Source: Cognatazoarcus sp050303815
Lineage (GTDB): Bacteria > Pseudomonadota > Gammaproteobacteria > Burkholderiales > Rhodocyclaceae
Reading direction: 5' to 3'
Length of the DNA: 5,167 nt
NCBI GenBank assembly: GCA_050303815.1
Contig: JBNLCM010000071.1
Span: 1 to 5,167 of the forward strand
The notes below the pieces were generated by a model. It was not told where the DNA came from. It worked only from the letters and a program-made list of their open reading frames with translations, and did no database searches. Shown in pieces: positions 1-5,167 of the stretch. Positions within the stretch are counted from its first letter, which is position 1. Each line of letters begins with the position of its first letter. A program made the translations under genes and the position numbers.

Positions 1-2088
1 GATGACTCGCTGAAGAATCTCTTTTCCACCGGCCTCTTTGCCGATGTGCGCCTGGAGCGCGAGGGCAACACGCTGATCGTCGTGGTCAGCGAAAACCCCA
101 TCGTCAACCGCATCGCCTTCGAGGGCAATCAGCGCATCGACGACGACACCCTGGCCCAGGAGATCGAGCTGAGGCCGCGCGTCGTCTTCACCCGCACCAA
201 GGTGCAGTCCGACACCAGCCGCATCCTGGAGATCTACCGCCGCTCCGGCCGCTTCGCCGCGACCGTCGAGCCCAAGGTCATCCAGCTTGAGCAGAACCGC
301 GTCGACCTGGCCTTCGAGATCAACGAGGGCCCGCTCACCTCGATCCGGTCGATCAACTTCATCGGCAACCGCGAGTTTTCCGACTCCACGCTGCGCGACG
401 AGGTGACGACCACCGAGGCCTCGTTCTGGAACTTCTTCACCACCTCCGACACCTACGATCCGGATCGTCTGACCTTCGACCGCGAGCTGCTGCGCCGCTT
501 CTACCTGAACGAAGGCTATGCCGACTTCCGTGTCGTTTCGGTGATCGCCGAGCTGACGCCGGACCAGCAGGACTTCATCGTTACCTTCACGGTGGAAGAA
601 GGGCCGCGCTACAAGTTCGGCAAGATCGGACTGGAAACCGGCCTGCGCAATCTCGATCCGGAGACCCTGCGCAACGAAGTCACGACGGAAGAGGGTGACT
701 GGTACGACGCCAGCTCGGTCGACAAGACCATCGAGGTGCTGACCGATTCCGTCGGCGACCTTGGCTACGCTTTCGTCGACATCCGCCCGCGCGTGCAGCG
801 CGATCGCGAGAACCTGACGATCGACATCGTCTACGACATCCAGGAAGGCCCGAAGGTCTTCGTCGAGCGCATCGACATCGAAGGCAATACCCGCACTCTG
901 GACCGTGTGATCCGCCGCGAGTTCCGCCTCGTCGAGGGCGACGCTTTCAATACCTCGAAGCTGCGCCGCTCGCGCCAGCGGGTGCAGAACCTCGGCTTCT
1001 TCAAGACGGTCACCGTCGAGAATGAACCGGGCAGCGCGCCGGACCGCACGGTCATCAAGGTCGCGGTGGAAGAGCAGTCGACGGGTGACATCACTTTCGG
1101 CGCCGGCTTCTCCTCTTCTGACGGCCCGATCGGCAACATCGGCATCCGCGAGCGTAACCTGCTGGGCCGCGGCCAGGATCTGCGCCTGGGCTTCACCTTG
1201 GCGGGCGAGGCCACCGAGCTCGATTTCAGCTTCACCGAGCCCTACTTCCTGGACCGCAATCTTGCCGCCGGTATCGACCTGTACCGGACCACGGACGACC
1301 GGTCGGACGAGAGCGGCTACGAGGAGGAGCGCCTCGGCGGCTCGCTGCGCGCCGGCTTCGACATAACCGACGAAGTGCGCAACGTCGTGCGCTATACGCT
1401 GGAAAACCGCGACATCACCGATGTCGACGGCGGTGCTTCACTGCTGGTCCGATCGGAGAAGGGGGCAACACTGCGCTCGGGCATCAGCAACGAGTTGACC
1501 TATGACACGCGCGATTCCCGCTTCGATCCACGCGAAGGCATCATCAGCAGCCTGCGCACGGAGATCTTCGGCCTGGGCGGCGATGCCTCCTTCATCCGTA
1601 CTTCGATCTCGGCGGGCTACTACTACACCGTCTATGAAGACTACACGATCAGCGTAAGGGGCTCGGGCGGAACGATCCATGGCATCGGCGAGGACACCCG
1701 CATCTCCGACCGCTTCTTCAAGGGCGGCGGTTCGCCGCGCGGCTTCGAGTACGGCGGTATCGGTCCGCGCGACGGCAACACCAACGATGCCCTGGGCGGC
1801 AAGAATTTCTATGCCGGCACCGTGGAAGCGTCCTTCCCTCTGGATCTGCCCTTTGACCTGGATATCCGCGGACGTGTCTTCACCGACTTCGGCGCCGCCT
1901 GGGATATCGACGACAACAGCATTCCCGTCAACCTCCAAGACTCCAGTTCTCCGCGCGTTACCGTCGGTACGGGCATTTCCTGGAACTCTCCCTTCGGCCC
2001 GGTTGTCGTGGACCTGGGCGTGGCTGTGATCAAAGAGGACTTTGACGAGACCGAGCTCTTCAGCTTTAGCTTCGGAACGCAGTTTTAA
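1..2088 (+). CDS. bamA: Outer membrane protein assembly factor BamA (3' part, N-terminus missing)
   Basis: BamA is the Omp85-family core of the BAM complex, which folds and inserts beta-barrel proteins into the outer membrane. Frame 1 is open from the window edge, so the GTG at 46 is not a real start. The 695 visible residues begin inside POTRA 1 (GLFADVRLE). By my reading POTRA 2 covers about 34-110, POTRA 3 113-199, POTRA 4 203-282 and POTRA 5 286-360, each opening after an EGP- or NP-type boundary. The 16-strand barrel runs from about 363 to 695. Supporting landmarks are the loop-6 RGF motif at residues 580-582 followed by GGIGPRD, and a C-terminal beta-signal ending FSFGTQF with a terminal Phe. 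Family members usually have about 750-800 residues, so roughly 60-90, including the signal peptide, lie upstream. The reading frame is intact. The following skp gene begins 5 bases after the TAA, as in many proteobacteria. Confidence 0.97.
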   Translation, partial: DDSLKNLFSTGLFADVRLEREGNTLIVVVSENPIVNRIAFEGNQRIDDDTLAQEIELRPRVVFTRTKVQSDTSRILEIYRRSGRFAATVEPKVIQLEQNRVDLAFEINEGPLTSIRSINFIGNREFSDSTLRDEVTTTEASFWNFFTTSDTYDPDRLTFDRELLRRFYLNEGYADFRVVSVIAELTPDQQDFIVTFTVEEGPRYKFGKIGLETGLRNLDPETLRNEVTTEEGDWYDASSVDKTIEVLTDSVGDLGYAFVDIRPRVQRDRENLTIDIVYDIQEGPKVFVERIDIEGNTRTLDRVIRREFRLVEGDAFNTSKLRRSRQRVQNLGFFKTVTVENEPGSAPDRTVIKVAVEEQSTGDITFGAGFSSSDGPIGNIGIRERNLLGRGQDLRLGFTLAGEATELDFSFTEPYFLDRNLAAGIDLYRTTDDRSDESGYEEERLGGSLRAGFDITDEVRNVVRYTLENRDITDVDGGASLLVRSEKGATLRSGISNELTYDTRDSRFDPREGIISSLRTEIFGLGGDASFIRTSISAGYYYTVYEDYTISVRGSGGTIHGIGEDTRISDRFFKGGGSPRGFEYGGIGPRDGNTNDALGGKNFYAGTVEASFPLDLPFDLDIRGRVFTDFGAAWDIDDNSIPVNLQDSSSPRVTVGTGISWNSPFGPVVVDLGVAVIKEDFDETELFSFSFGTQF

Positions 2089-2093
2089 GACAC

Positions 2094-2672
2094 ATGTCGA
2101 GGCTACGCCGCTGGTCGCTGTGCCTTGCCGCAACGCAGTTGCTGTTTGCGGCGCCCATTGCTGTGGGACCCTTTACGGCAGCCTGGGCTCAGGTCGAGCG
2201 GGCGCCGCTGATCGGCATCATCGACATCCAGGCCGTGCTGCGCGAGTCCGCGGCGGTGCAGTCTCTCTCCCAGAAGATCGAGGCCAGGCGTGAAGCCGCG
2301 CAGGGCGGCATGCAGGAGCGCGAGCAGGCCTTGCGGGCGGCCGACCTCGATCTGGCCCAGCGGCGCGCTTCCCTGTCGCCAGAGGAATACGTCGACGAAC
2401 GCAGCAAGCTGGAGGACGAAGGCATCGCCCTGCAGCGCGAAGCTCAGGAACAGCGCCGCCAGCTCGACCAGATTTTCAGCCGCGGTATGAGCCAGGTGCA
2501 GCAGGTCCTGGTGCAGATTTCCCAGGACATTGCCCGGGAATACAACCTTGACCTGGTCCTGGCCAAGACCACAGTTATTCTTGTCCGCCCAGAGTTCGAC
2601 TTCACTCAGGAGGCATTGCAGCGGCTCAATGCCCGCCTGACCGACGTGACGCTTCCGGACGAACCGAACTAA
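2094..2672 (+). CDS. skp: Periplasmic chaperone of the Skp/OmpH family
   Basis: Skp-type proteins are periplasmic trimers that hold unfolded outer-membrane proteins between coiled-coil tentacles before delivery to BAM. This 192-residue protein has a Sec signal peptide: basic MSRLRRW, a hydrophobic core, and an AWA site that puts cleavage after Ala32. The first body strand (IGIIDIQAVL, about 40-50) and the C-terminal strand and helix (NLDLVLAKTTVILV, then FDFTQEALQRLN, about 151-180) match the family fold. Between them, about 53-148, is a charged, Gln/Glu/Arg-rich region suited to the long coiled coil. It is somewhat longer than E. coli Skp (161 residues). The mature part counts as about 28 acidic against 20 basic residues, so it is acidic, unlike the basic E. 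coli protein. No good Shine-Dalgarno precedes the ATG, so translation probably depends on ribosomes finishing bamA 5 bases upstream. The position between bamA and lpxD strongly supports the family call; chaperone activity is inferred. Confidence 0.9.
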   Translation: MSRLRRWSLCLAATQLLFAAPIAVGPFTAAWAQVERAPLIGIIDIQAVLRESAAVQSLSQKIEARREAAQGGMQEREQALRAADLDLAQRRASLSPEEYVDERSKLEDEGIALQREAQEQRRQLDQIFSRGMSQVQQVLVQISQDIAREYNLDLVLAKTTVILVRPEFDFTQEALQRLNARLTDVTLPDEPN

Positions 2673-2674
2673 AG

Positions 2675-2678
2675 GTGG
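2675..2678 (+). promoter_or_regulatory. Possible ribosome binding site core for lpxD
   Basis: AAGGTGG at 2672-2678 resembles the Shine-Dalgarno consensus AAGGAGG with one mismatch and lies just after the skp stop codon. It ends only 3 bases before the lpxD ATG at 2682, closer than usual. It supports that ATG as the start, together with the LpxD N-terminal alignment. Confidence 0.45.
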
Positions 2679-2681
2679 CCC

Positions 2682-3716
2682 ATGGCAGACCGCAGTTTCT
2701 TCGATAATGCCGGGCCCTTCACCCTGGATAACCTGGCCGCGATCGCAGAGGCCGAGCTTCAGCCCGGCACCGAGGGCAGCCGCAGCTTCTCCGACGTCGC
2801 CCCCCTGGACACGGCGGGCCCGGAGGACGTGAGCTTCCTCGACAACCGCCGCTACCTCGGCCAGTTCGCTGAGAGCAAGGCCGGGGCCTGCATCGTCGAT
2901 CCCGAATTCGCCGAGCGCGCGCCCGCGGGAATGACCCTGCTGCTCACCAAGCGCCCCTATCGCGGCTACGCTAAGGTCGCCCAGGCCTTTTATCCGGTGC
3001 CGCGCCCGACCCCCGGCGTCCACCCCACCGCGGTGGTCGACCCCGGCGCCAGCATCGGCGAGGGGACGGAGATCGGGGCCGGCGTCGTGGTCGGCGCTGG
3101 TGCGGAGATCGGCCGCGGCTGCCGGATCGAGGCCAACAGCGTTGTCGGCGAGTCGGTCGCTGTCGGCGACGGCACGGCGATCGGCCCCAACGTGTCCCTG
3201 GCCTTCTGCCGCATCGGACGGGCCTGCCAGATCCACGCCGGCGCGCGAATCGGCACCCGCGGCTTCGGCTTTTCGATGGATCCGGAGGGCTTCGTGGACG
3301 TGCCGCAGCTGGGCCGCGTACTCATCGAGGACGGGGTCGAAATCGGGGCCAATACGACGATCGACCGCGGTGCCGGACCGGACACGGTGATCGGGGCCGG
3401 GGCGAAGATTGATAATCTCGTGCAGATCGGGCACAACGTGCGCATCGGGCGCGGTTGCGTGCTCGTGGCTCAGTCAGGCGTGGCCGGCAGCACGGTCCTG
3501 CAGGATTTTGTCGCCGTTGCCGCACAGGCAGGCATCTCAGGCCACCTGAAGGTCGGGGCCGGTGCCCAGATCGGAGCGAAAGCCGGGGTGATGCGCGACA
3601 TTCCCAGTGGGATGACGGTCCTGGGCAGTCCTGCGCGGCCGGTCCGGGAGTTTTTCCGGCTTGTCGCCCTGTGGGAGCGCCAGTTGAAGGCAAGAGGTAA
3701 GAAGAAGGATGAATAA
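2682..3716 (+). CDS. lpxD: UDP-3-O-(3-hydroxyacyl)glucosamine N-acyltransferase LpxD
   Basis: LpxD catalyses the third step of lipid A synthesis in the cytoplasm, moving an (R)-3-hydroxyacyl chain from ACP to the 2-amino group of UDP-3-O-acyl-glucosamine. The length of 344 residues fits the family (about 340). Residues about 12-105 form the N-terminal uridine-binding domain (FTLDNLAAIAEAEL, VSFLDNRRYL, FYPVPRPTPGVHPTAVVD). Residues about 113-310 are a left-handed beta-helix of hexapeptide repeats. The signature RGFGFSMDPEGF, then VPQLGRV and IGANTTIDRG (about 193-230), is typical of LpxD. His251 in QIGHNV corresponds to the E. coli catalytic His239, and His288 in SGHLKVG to His276; both pairs are 37 residues apart. 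A helical tail rich in basic residues ends the protein. At the E. coli chain-length ruler position Met290 this protein has Gly302. The start is 9 bases past skp, and the last codons overlap the fabZ start. Confidence 0.97.
   Translation: MADRSFFDNAGPFTLDNLAAIAEAELQPGTEGSRSFSDVAPLDTAGPEDVSFLDNRRYLGQFAESKAGACIVDPEFAERAPAGMTLLLTKRPYRGYAKVAQAFYPVPRPTPGVHPTAVVDPGASIGEGTEIGAGVVVGAGAEIGRGCRIEANSVVGESVAVGDGTAIGPNVSLAFCRIGRACQIHAGARIGTRGFGFSMDPEGFVDVPQLGRVLIEDGVEIGANTTIDRGAGPDTVIGAGAKIDNLVQIGHNVRIGRGCVLVAQSGVAGSTVLQDFVAVAAQAGISGHLKVGAGAQIGAKAGVMRDIPSGMTVLGSPARPVREFFRLVALWERQLKARGKKKDE
3072..3560 (+). repeat. lpxD: Short direct repeat ATCGGGGCC within the lpxD hexapeptide region
   Basis: The 9-mer ATCGGGGCC occurs at 3072-3080, 3342-3350 and 3390-3398, and TCGGGGCC recurs at 3553-3560, all in the same codon phase. 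Each copy encodes an Ile/Val-Gly-Ala turn of the beta-helix. The DNA repeat is therefore explained by protein repetition plus strongly biased codon choice, and it is not a separate element. Confidence 0.6.
3693..3697 (+). promoter_or_regulatory. Possible ribosome binding site for fabZ inside lpxD
   Basis: AGAGG at 3693-3697 lies 11 bases before the fabZ ATG. A second purine run, AAGAAGG at 3702-3708, directly abuts the ATG and is too close to serve by itself. Both sit in the last codons of lpxD, which fits re-initiation by ribosomes finishing lpxD. Confidence 0.35.
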
Positions 3717-4179
3717 AGAGACCTCCGAGCAGGAAGAGATCGGCTCGCTGAACGTCCATGACATCATGGCGCTGCTGCCGCACCGCTACCCGTTCCTCAT
3801 GATCGACCGGGTGGAGGATATCGTCCTCGGCGAGAGCGCGACGGGAATCAAGAACGTCACCATCAACGAGCCTTTCTTCCAGGGGCACTTCCCCGAACAG
3901 GCAGTGATGCCGGGGGTCCTGCTGGTCGAGGCCATGGCGCAGACCGCGGCGGCCCTGGTGATGCATACCCTGGGGAAGGAGGCCCACGGCAAGCTGGTCT
4001 ACTTCATGACCATCGACGAAGCGCGCTTCCGCAAACCGGTGGTGCCCGGCGATACCGTTCGCATCCAGGTGACGCGCATTCAGAACCGCCGCAACGTCTG
4101 GAAGTTCAAGGGCGAGGCGCTGGTCGACGGCACCCTCGTGGCCAATGCCAGCTACTCCGCCATGATCGTGGGATACTGA
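3709..4179 (+). CDS. fabZ: 3-hydroxyacyl-[acyl-carrier-protein] dehydratase FabZ
   Basis: FabZ removes water from (R)-3-hydroxyacyl-ACP to give trans-2-enoyl-ACP in the type II fatty acid elongation cycle in the cytoplasm. The protein has 156 residues, close to the usual 145-155, and is a single hot-dog domain. The N-terminal family motif LLPHRYPFLMIDRV lies at about 22-35. The active-site segment QGHFPEQAVMPGVLLVEAMA contains His60 and Glu74, with the same 14-residue spacing as the His49/Glu63 pair of Pseudomonas FabZ. The later core (VYFMTIDEARFRKPVVPGD, then a VTRIQNRRNVWKFKGEA strand) is also typical. The ATG at 3709 overlaps lpxD by 8 bases, and the stop codon shares a base with the lpxA start. 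Lying between two lipid A acyltransferase genes, FabZ competes with LpxA and LpxD for the same hydroxyacyl-ACP, so coupled expression would help balance the two membranes. It is distinguished from FabA by the motif and by the lpx context. Confidence 0.97.
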   Translation: MNKETSEQEEIGSLNVHDIMALLPHRYPFLMIDRVEDIVLGESATGIKNVTINEPFFQGHFPEQAVMPGVLLVEAMAQTAAALVMHTLGKEAHGKLVYFMTIDEARFRKPVVPGDTVRIQVTRIQNRRNVWKFKGEALVDGTLVANASYSAMIVGY

Positions 4180-4970
4180 TGTCGGAAGTCCACCCGACAG
4201 CCATCGTCGACTCAGGCGCGAAGATCGCGGACGGCTGTTTCATCGGTCCTTACTGCGTCATCGGCCCCCACGTGACCCTGGGTGAAGGGGTGCGTCTGCA
4301 CAGCCACGTGGTCATCGATGGGCGCACCTCCGTGGGTGCGCGCACGCAGATCTATCCCTTTTCCTCCATCGGCCAGCCGCCGCAGGACCTGAAGTACAAG
4401 GGCGAGCCGTCGGAACTCCACATCGGCACGGACAACGTGATCCGCGAGCATGTGACCATGAACCCCGGGACCGAAGGCGGTGGCATGGTGACCGAAATCG
4501 GCAACGGCTGCCTCTTCATGCCGGGCAGCCATGTCGCCCACGACTGTCGCCTCGGCAACGGCGTGATCATGGCCAACAACGCGACGCTGGCCGGCCACGT
4601 GGTGCTGGAGGACTACGTCATCATGGGCGGTCTCTCCGGCGCGCAGCAGTTCGTGCGCGTCGGCCGCAATGCCATCATCGGCGCCATGGCCGGCGCCAAG
4701 AGCGACGTCATTCCCTTCGGCATGGTCATGGGCCGGCCCGGCATCCTGGCCGGGCTCAACCTCGTGGGCCTCAAGCGCGCCGGCGTGGACGGCAAGGAAA
4801 TCCAGGTGCTGATGAAGGCCTACGACCACCTCTTTGGCGCGCGTGGCACCTTCGCCGAGCGTATCGACGCCGTGGCCGACCAGTACGGCGGCCAGGAAAC
4901 GATCGACGTCCTGGTCGGCTTTCTGCGCGCGGAAACCTCACGCCCCATCCTGCAGCCGGAAGAAGACTGA
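4179..4970 (+). CDS. lpxA: UDP-N-acetylglucosamine O-acyltransferase LpxA
   Basis: LpxA starts lipid A synthesis by transferring an (R)-3-hydroxyacyl chain from ACP to the 3-OH of UDP-GlcNAc in the cytoplasm; it works as a trimer. The 263 residues match E. coli LpxA (262), with an offset of 4 through the core. A hexapeptide beta-helix fills about 1-185 and a helical C-terminal domain about 190-260. His121 in HVAHDC is the counterpart of catalytic His125. His118, His140 and Lys72 (QDLKYKGEP) match His122, His144 and Lys76. Arg200 matches Arg204. MNPGTEGGG at 94-102 is a form I associate with alphaproteobacteria. Three pocket positions differ from E. coli: Gln156 for His160, Ala169 for Gly173 (the acyl-chain ruler) and Ala201 for Arg205. 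The start shares its A with the fabZ TGA stop (TGATG at 4177-4181), so translational coupling is likely. The Shine-Dalgarno is weak (GTGGGA at 4168-4173). The family call is secure; acyl-chain preference is not. Confidence 0.97.
   Translation: MSEVHPTAIVDSGAKIADGCFIGPYCVIGPHVTLGEGVRLHSHVVIDGRTSVGARTQIYPFSSIGQPPQDLKYKGEPSELHIGTDNVIREHVTMNPGTEGGGMVTEIGNGCLFMPGSHVAHDCRLGNGVIMANNATLAGHVVLEDYVIMGGLSGAQQFVRVGRNAIIGAMAGAKSDVIPFGMVMGRPGILAGLNLVGLKRAGVDGKEIQVLMKAYDHLFGARGTFAERIDAVADQYGGQETIDVLVGFLRAETSRPILQPEED
4958..4965 (+). promoter_or_regulatory. Possible ribosome binding site for lpxI inside lpxA
   Basis: The purine run GGAAGAAG at 4958-4965 precedes the lpxI ATG at 4970 by 4 bases and lies in the last codons of lpxA. 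It supports the ATG that overlaps the lpxA stop as the true lpxI start. Confidence 0.45.
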
Positions 4971-5167
4971 TGGTCGGGCCGCTCGGTATCGTTGCCGGCG
5001 GCGGGTCCCTCCCACGCCGGCTGGTTGAGGTCTGTCAGGCCAGCGGCCGTGGCGCTTTCGTCATCGCCATCGAGAACCATACCGACCCGGCCACCGTGGA
5101 GGGCGCCAACCACCTCTGGATCCGCATGGGCCAGAGCGAGAAGGCGGTGCAGGCCCTGAAAGAAGCC
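4970..5167 (+). CDS. lpxI: UDP-2,3-diacylglucosamine pyrophosphatase LpxI (5' part, cut by the window end)
   Basis: LpxI hydrolyses UDP-2,3-diacylglucosamine to lipid X and UMP, the fourth lipid A step, replacing the unrelated LpxH in many alphaproteobacteria. Only the first 66 codons are visible, of a family length of about 270-280. The frame begins MVGPLGIVAGGGSLPRRL, matching the LpxI N-terminal signature (hydrophobic strand, then a G-rich AGGG-x-LP loop). A helix (VEVCQASGR), a strand (GAFVIAIEN), and the IRMGQSEKAVQALKEA segment follow. In the members I recall, that last segment reads more like G-x-x-GK, so the Glu before Lys55 is a possible divergence. The ATG overlaps the lpxA TGA by one base (TGATG at 4968-4972), the same junction as fabZ-lpxA. 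Position after lpxA is the usual alphaproteobacterial place for lpxI, with lpxB normally next. The catalytic C-terminal domain lies outside the window, so the identification rests on the N-terminal domain and context. Confidence 0.9.
   Translation, partial: MVGPLGIVAGGGSLPRRLVEVCQASGRGAFVIAIENHTDPATVEGANHLWIRMGQSEKAVQALKEA

Noticed and set aside
46..48. GTG as a possible start of the first gene
   Set aside because: The frame is open upstream to base 1 and encodes the POTRA 1 helix (DDSLKNLFSTGLFADV), so the gene simply runs off the left edge.
2042..2070. Possible sigma-70 promoter before skp: TTGACG at 2042-2047 with TTTAGC 17 bases later
   Set aside because: The -35 match is good but the -10 matches only 3 of 6 positions, and the bases encode the conserved BamA C-terminal strand, so chance is the simpler explanation.
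2121..2123. Cys10 in the Skp signal peptide as a possible lipoprotein site
   Set aside because: The preceding residues (W-S-L) do not make a lipobox, since the position before Cys should be Gly, Ala or Ser. The Cys lies too near the N-terminus, and a good AWA signal peptidase I site follows at residues 30-32.
1438..2133. Minus-strand open frame of 231 codons opposite the bamA barrel
   Set aside because: It is a mirror of the bamA reading frame with no recognisable motif, and it crosses the bamA-skp junction without any sign of its own start signals.
2103..3434. Minus-strand open frame of 443 codons opposite skp and lpxD
   Set aside because: It lies wholly opposite two confidently identified genes, its translation is low-complexity (Ala, Gly, Asp, Arg, His rich) with no recognisable domain, and high third-position GC makes stop codons rare on the reverse strand.
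3072..3560. Repeated ATCGGGGCC units as a regulatory or mobile repeat
   Set aside because: All copies are in frame at equivalent beta-helix turns, so protein repetition and codon bias explain them.
3322..3987. Minus-strand open frame of 221 codons across the lpxD-fabZ junction
   Set aside because: It has Pro/Arg-rich shadow composition and lies opposite conserved LpxD and FabZ active-site segments.
4212..4829. Minus-strand open frame of 205 codons opposite lpxA
   Set aside because: Its His/Ala/Asp-rich translation is the reverse complement of hexapeptide-repeat codons, with no independent support.

Overview
This window is a compact, all-plus-strand stretch of the conserved Gram-negative outer-membrane biogenesis cluster. 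The order is bamA (3' part), skp/ompH, lpxD, fabZ, lpxA, lpxI (5' part). High GC, strong GC preference at third codon positions, and lpxI directly after lpxA point to an alphaproteobacterium, probably of the Rhodospirillales type. Gammaproteobacteria usually have the unlinked lpxH for that step. The lineage below class is an inference from protein style and was not tested by search.

Layout: positions 1-2088 encode the BamA outer-membrane protein insertase without its N-terminus (signal peptide and start of POTRA 1 lie upstream). After 5 bases comes a Skp/OmpH-type periplasmic chaperone (2094-2672). After 9 bases comes LpxD (2682-3716). FabZ (3709-4179) overlaps the end of lpxD by 8 bases. lpxA (4179-4970) and lpxI (4970 to the window end) each start within the stop codon of the preceding gene (TGATG). 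There is no non-coding gap above 9 bases, so no room for a terminator, RNA gene or long regulatory region. The cluster looks like one translationally coupled operon, probably transcribed from a promoter upstream of the window.

The genes combine two jobs. BamA and Skp assemble and chaperone outer-membrane beta-barrel proteins. LpxA, LpxD and LpxI carry out the first, third and fourth steps of lipid A synthesis (the second, LpxC, is not in the window). FabZ dehydrates the same (R)-3-hydroxyacyl-ACP pool that LpxA and LpxD consume, so the operon contains the branch point between phospholipid and lipid A acyl chains. lpxB would be expected next, beyond the right edge.

I see no mobile element, CRISPR, RNA gene or undescribed system. 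The most interesting details are residue-level. LpxA carries Ala where E. coli has its chain-length-ruler Gly173, Gln where E. coli has active-site His160, and Ala where E. coli has Arg205. LpxD carries Gly where E. coli has its ruler Met290. Together these hint at a lipid A whose ester-linked and amide-linked primary acyl chains differ in length.
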